64,000 nucleotides of DNA from Cristatella mucedo (lineage: Eukaryota > Bryozoa > Phylactolaemata > Cristatellidae): contig WPIO01000123.1 of the NCBI GenBank assembly GCA_009760855.2, forward strand, positions 1,118,001 to 1,182,000, given 5' to 3'. A program made the translations under genes and the position numbers. Under the pieces are notes generated by a model. It was not told the DNA's origin. It saw only the letters and a list, made by a program, of their open reading frames with translations, and searched no databases. The stretch's first letter is position 1; each line of letters starts with the position of its first letter. Below are positions 63,921 to 64,000 of this stretch, piece after piece.

Positions 63921-64000
63921 ACTTCAAACCTATCAAGAAAGCTCCACTTATATTTTGTAGTTAATCGTTTCTATTTTAGTATTGCATGGGTGTATTGCAA

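Overview
The window looks like animal (probably invertebrate) nuclear DNA. It is crowded with copies of two CR1/L2-like non-LTR retrotransposon families, here called LINE-A and LINE-B. It also carries simple repeats, a decayed ~175 bp tandem repeat and one short intronless C2H2 zinc-finger gene. Nothing in the sequence names the species, and no bacterial operon signals occur outside the inserted element.

The centre (about 9.3-35.0 kb) is different: AT-rich, gene-dense on both strands and bounded by 130-132 bp terminal inverted repeats. It encodes a protein-primed type B DNA polymerase, a retrovirus-type integrase, an adenovirus-type protease, a packaging ATPase, a double-jelly-roll major capsid protein, penton-like proteins and a parvovirus-type phospholipase A2. 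This set identifies an integrated Polinton/Maverick (adintovirus-like) DNA virus. It is decaying: most genes carry one to several frameshifts or in-frame stops. A few remain open (first penton-like gene, right-arm fibre gene, Ser-Glu repeat gene, some small genes). A LINE-A copy later landed inside one viral gene.

Viral layout, left to right: inverted repeat; three fibre-like genes on the minus strand; hydrophobic minor-capsid-like gene (+); HNH endonuclease (-); small minor-capsid-like genes and PLA2 (+); unknown gene and zinc-ribbon/protease gene (-); ATPase, AT-hook-like gene, three penton-like genes, coiled-coil gene, major capsid gene, exonuclease and a fourth fibre gene (+); Cys-rich gene (-) divergent from integrase (+); then on the minus strand a two-TM protein, two unknown genes, a tandem family of small ICDxxD proteins, a Ser-Glu repeat protein and PolB; right inverted repeat. 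Nearly every viral ORF starts a few bases after a TATATAG-like motif, often overlapping the previous gene's stop codon. PolB, integrase and inverted repeats would replicate and integrate the genome. ATPase, protease, capsid, penton and minor proteins would form and fill the particle, fibres would bind the host, and PLA2 would aid membrane passage.

Left flank (1-9.29 kb): LINE-A and LINE-B fragments, an old RT relic of another type, and unclassified interspersed repeats. Right flank (35.03-64 kb): more LINE copies including a nested LINE-B in LINE-A and a long LINE-B copy, a probable LTR, AT palindromes, a GC-rich repeat pair, the ~175 bp repeat array and the zinc-finger gene.
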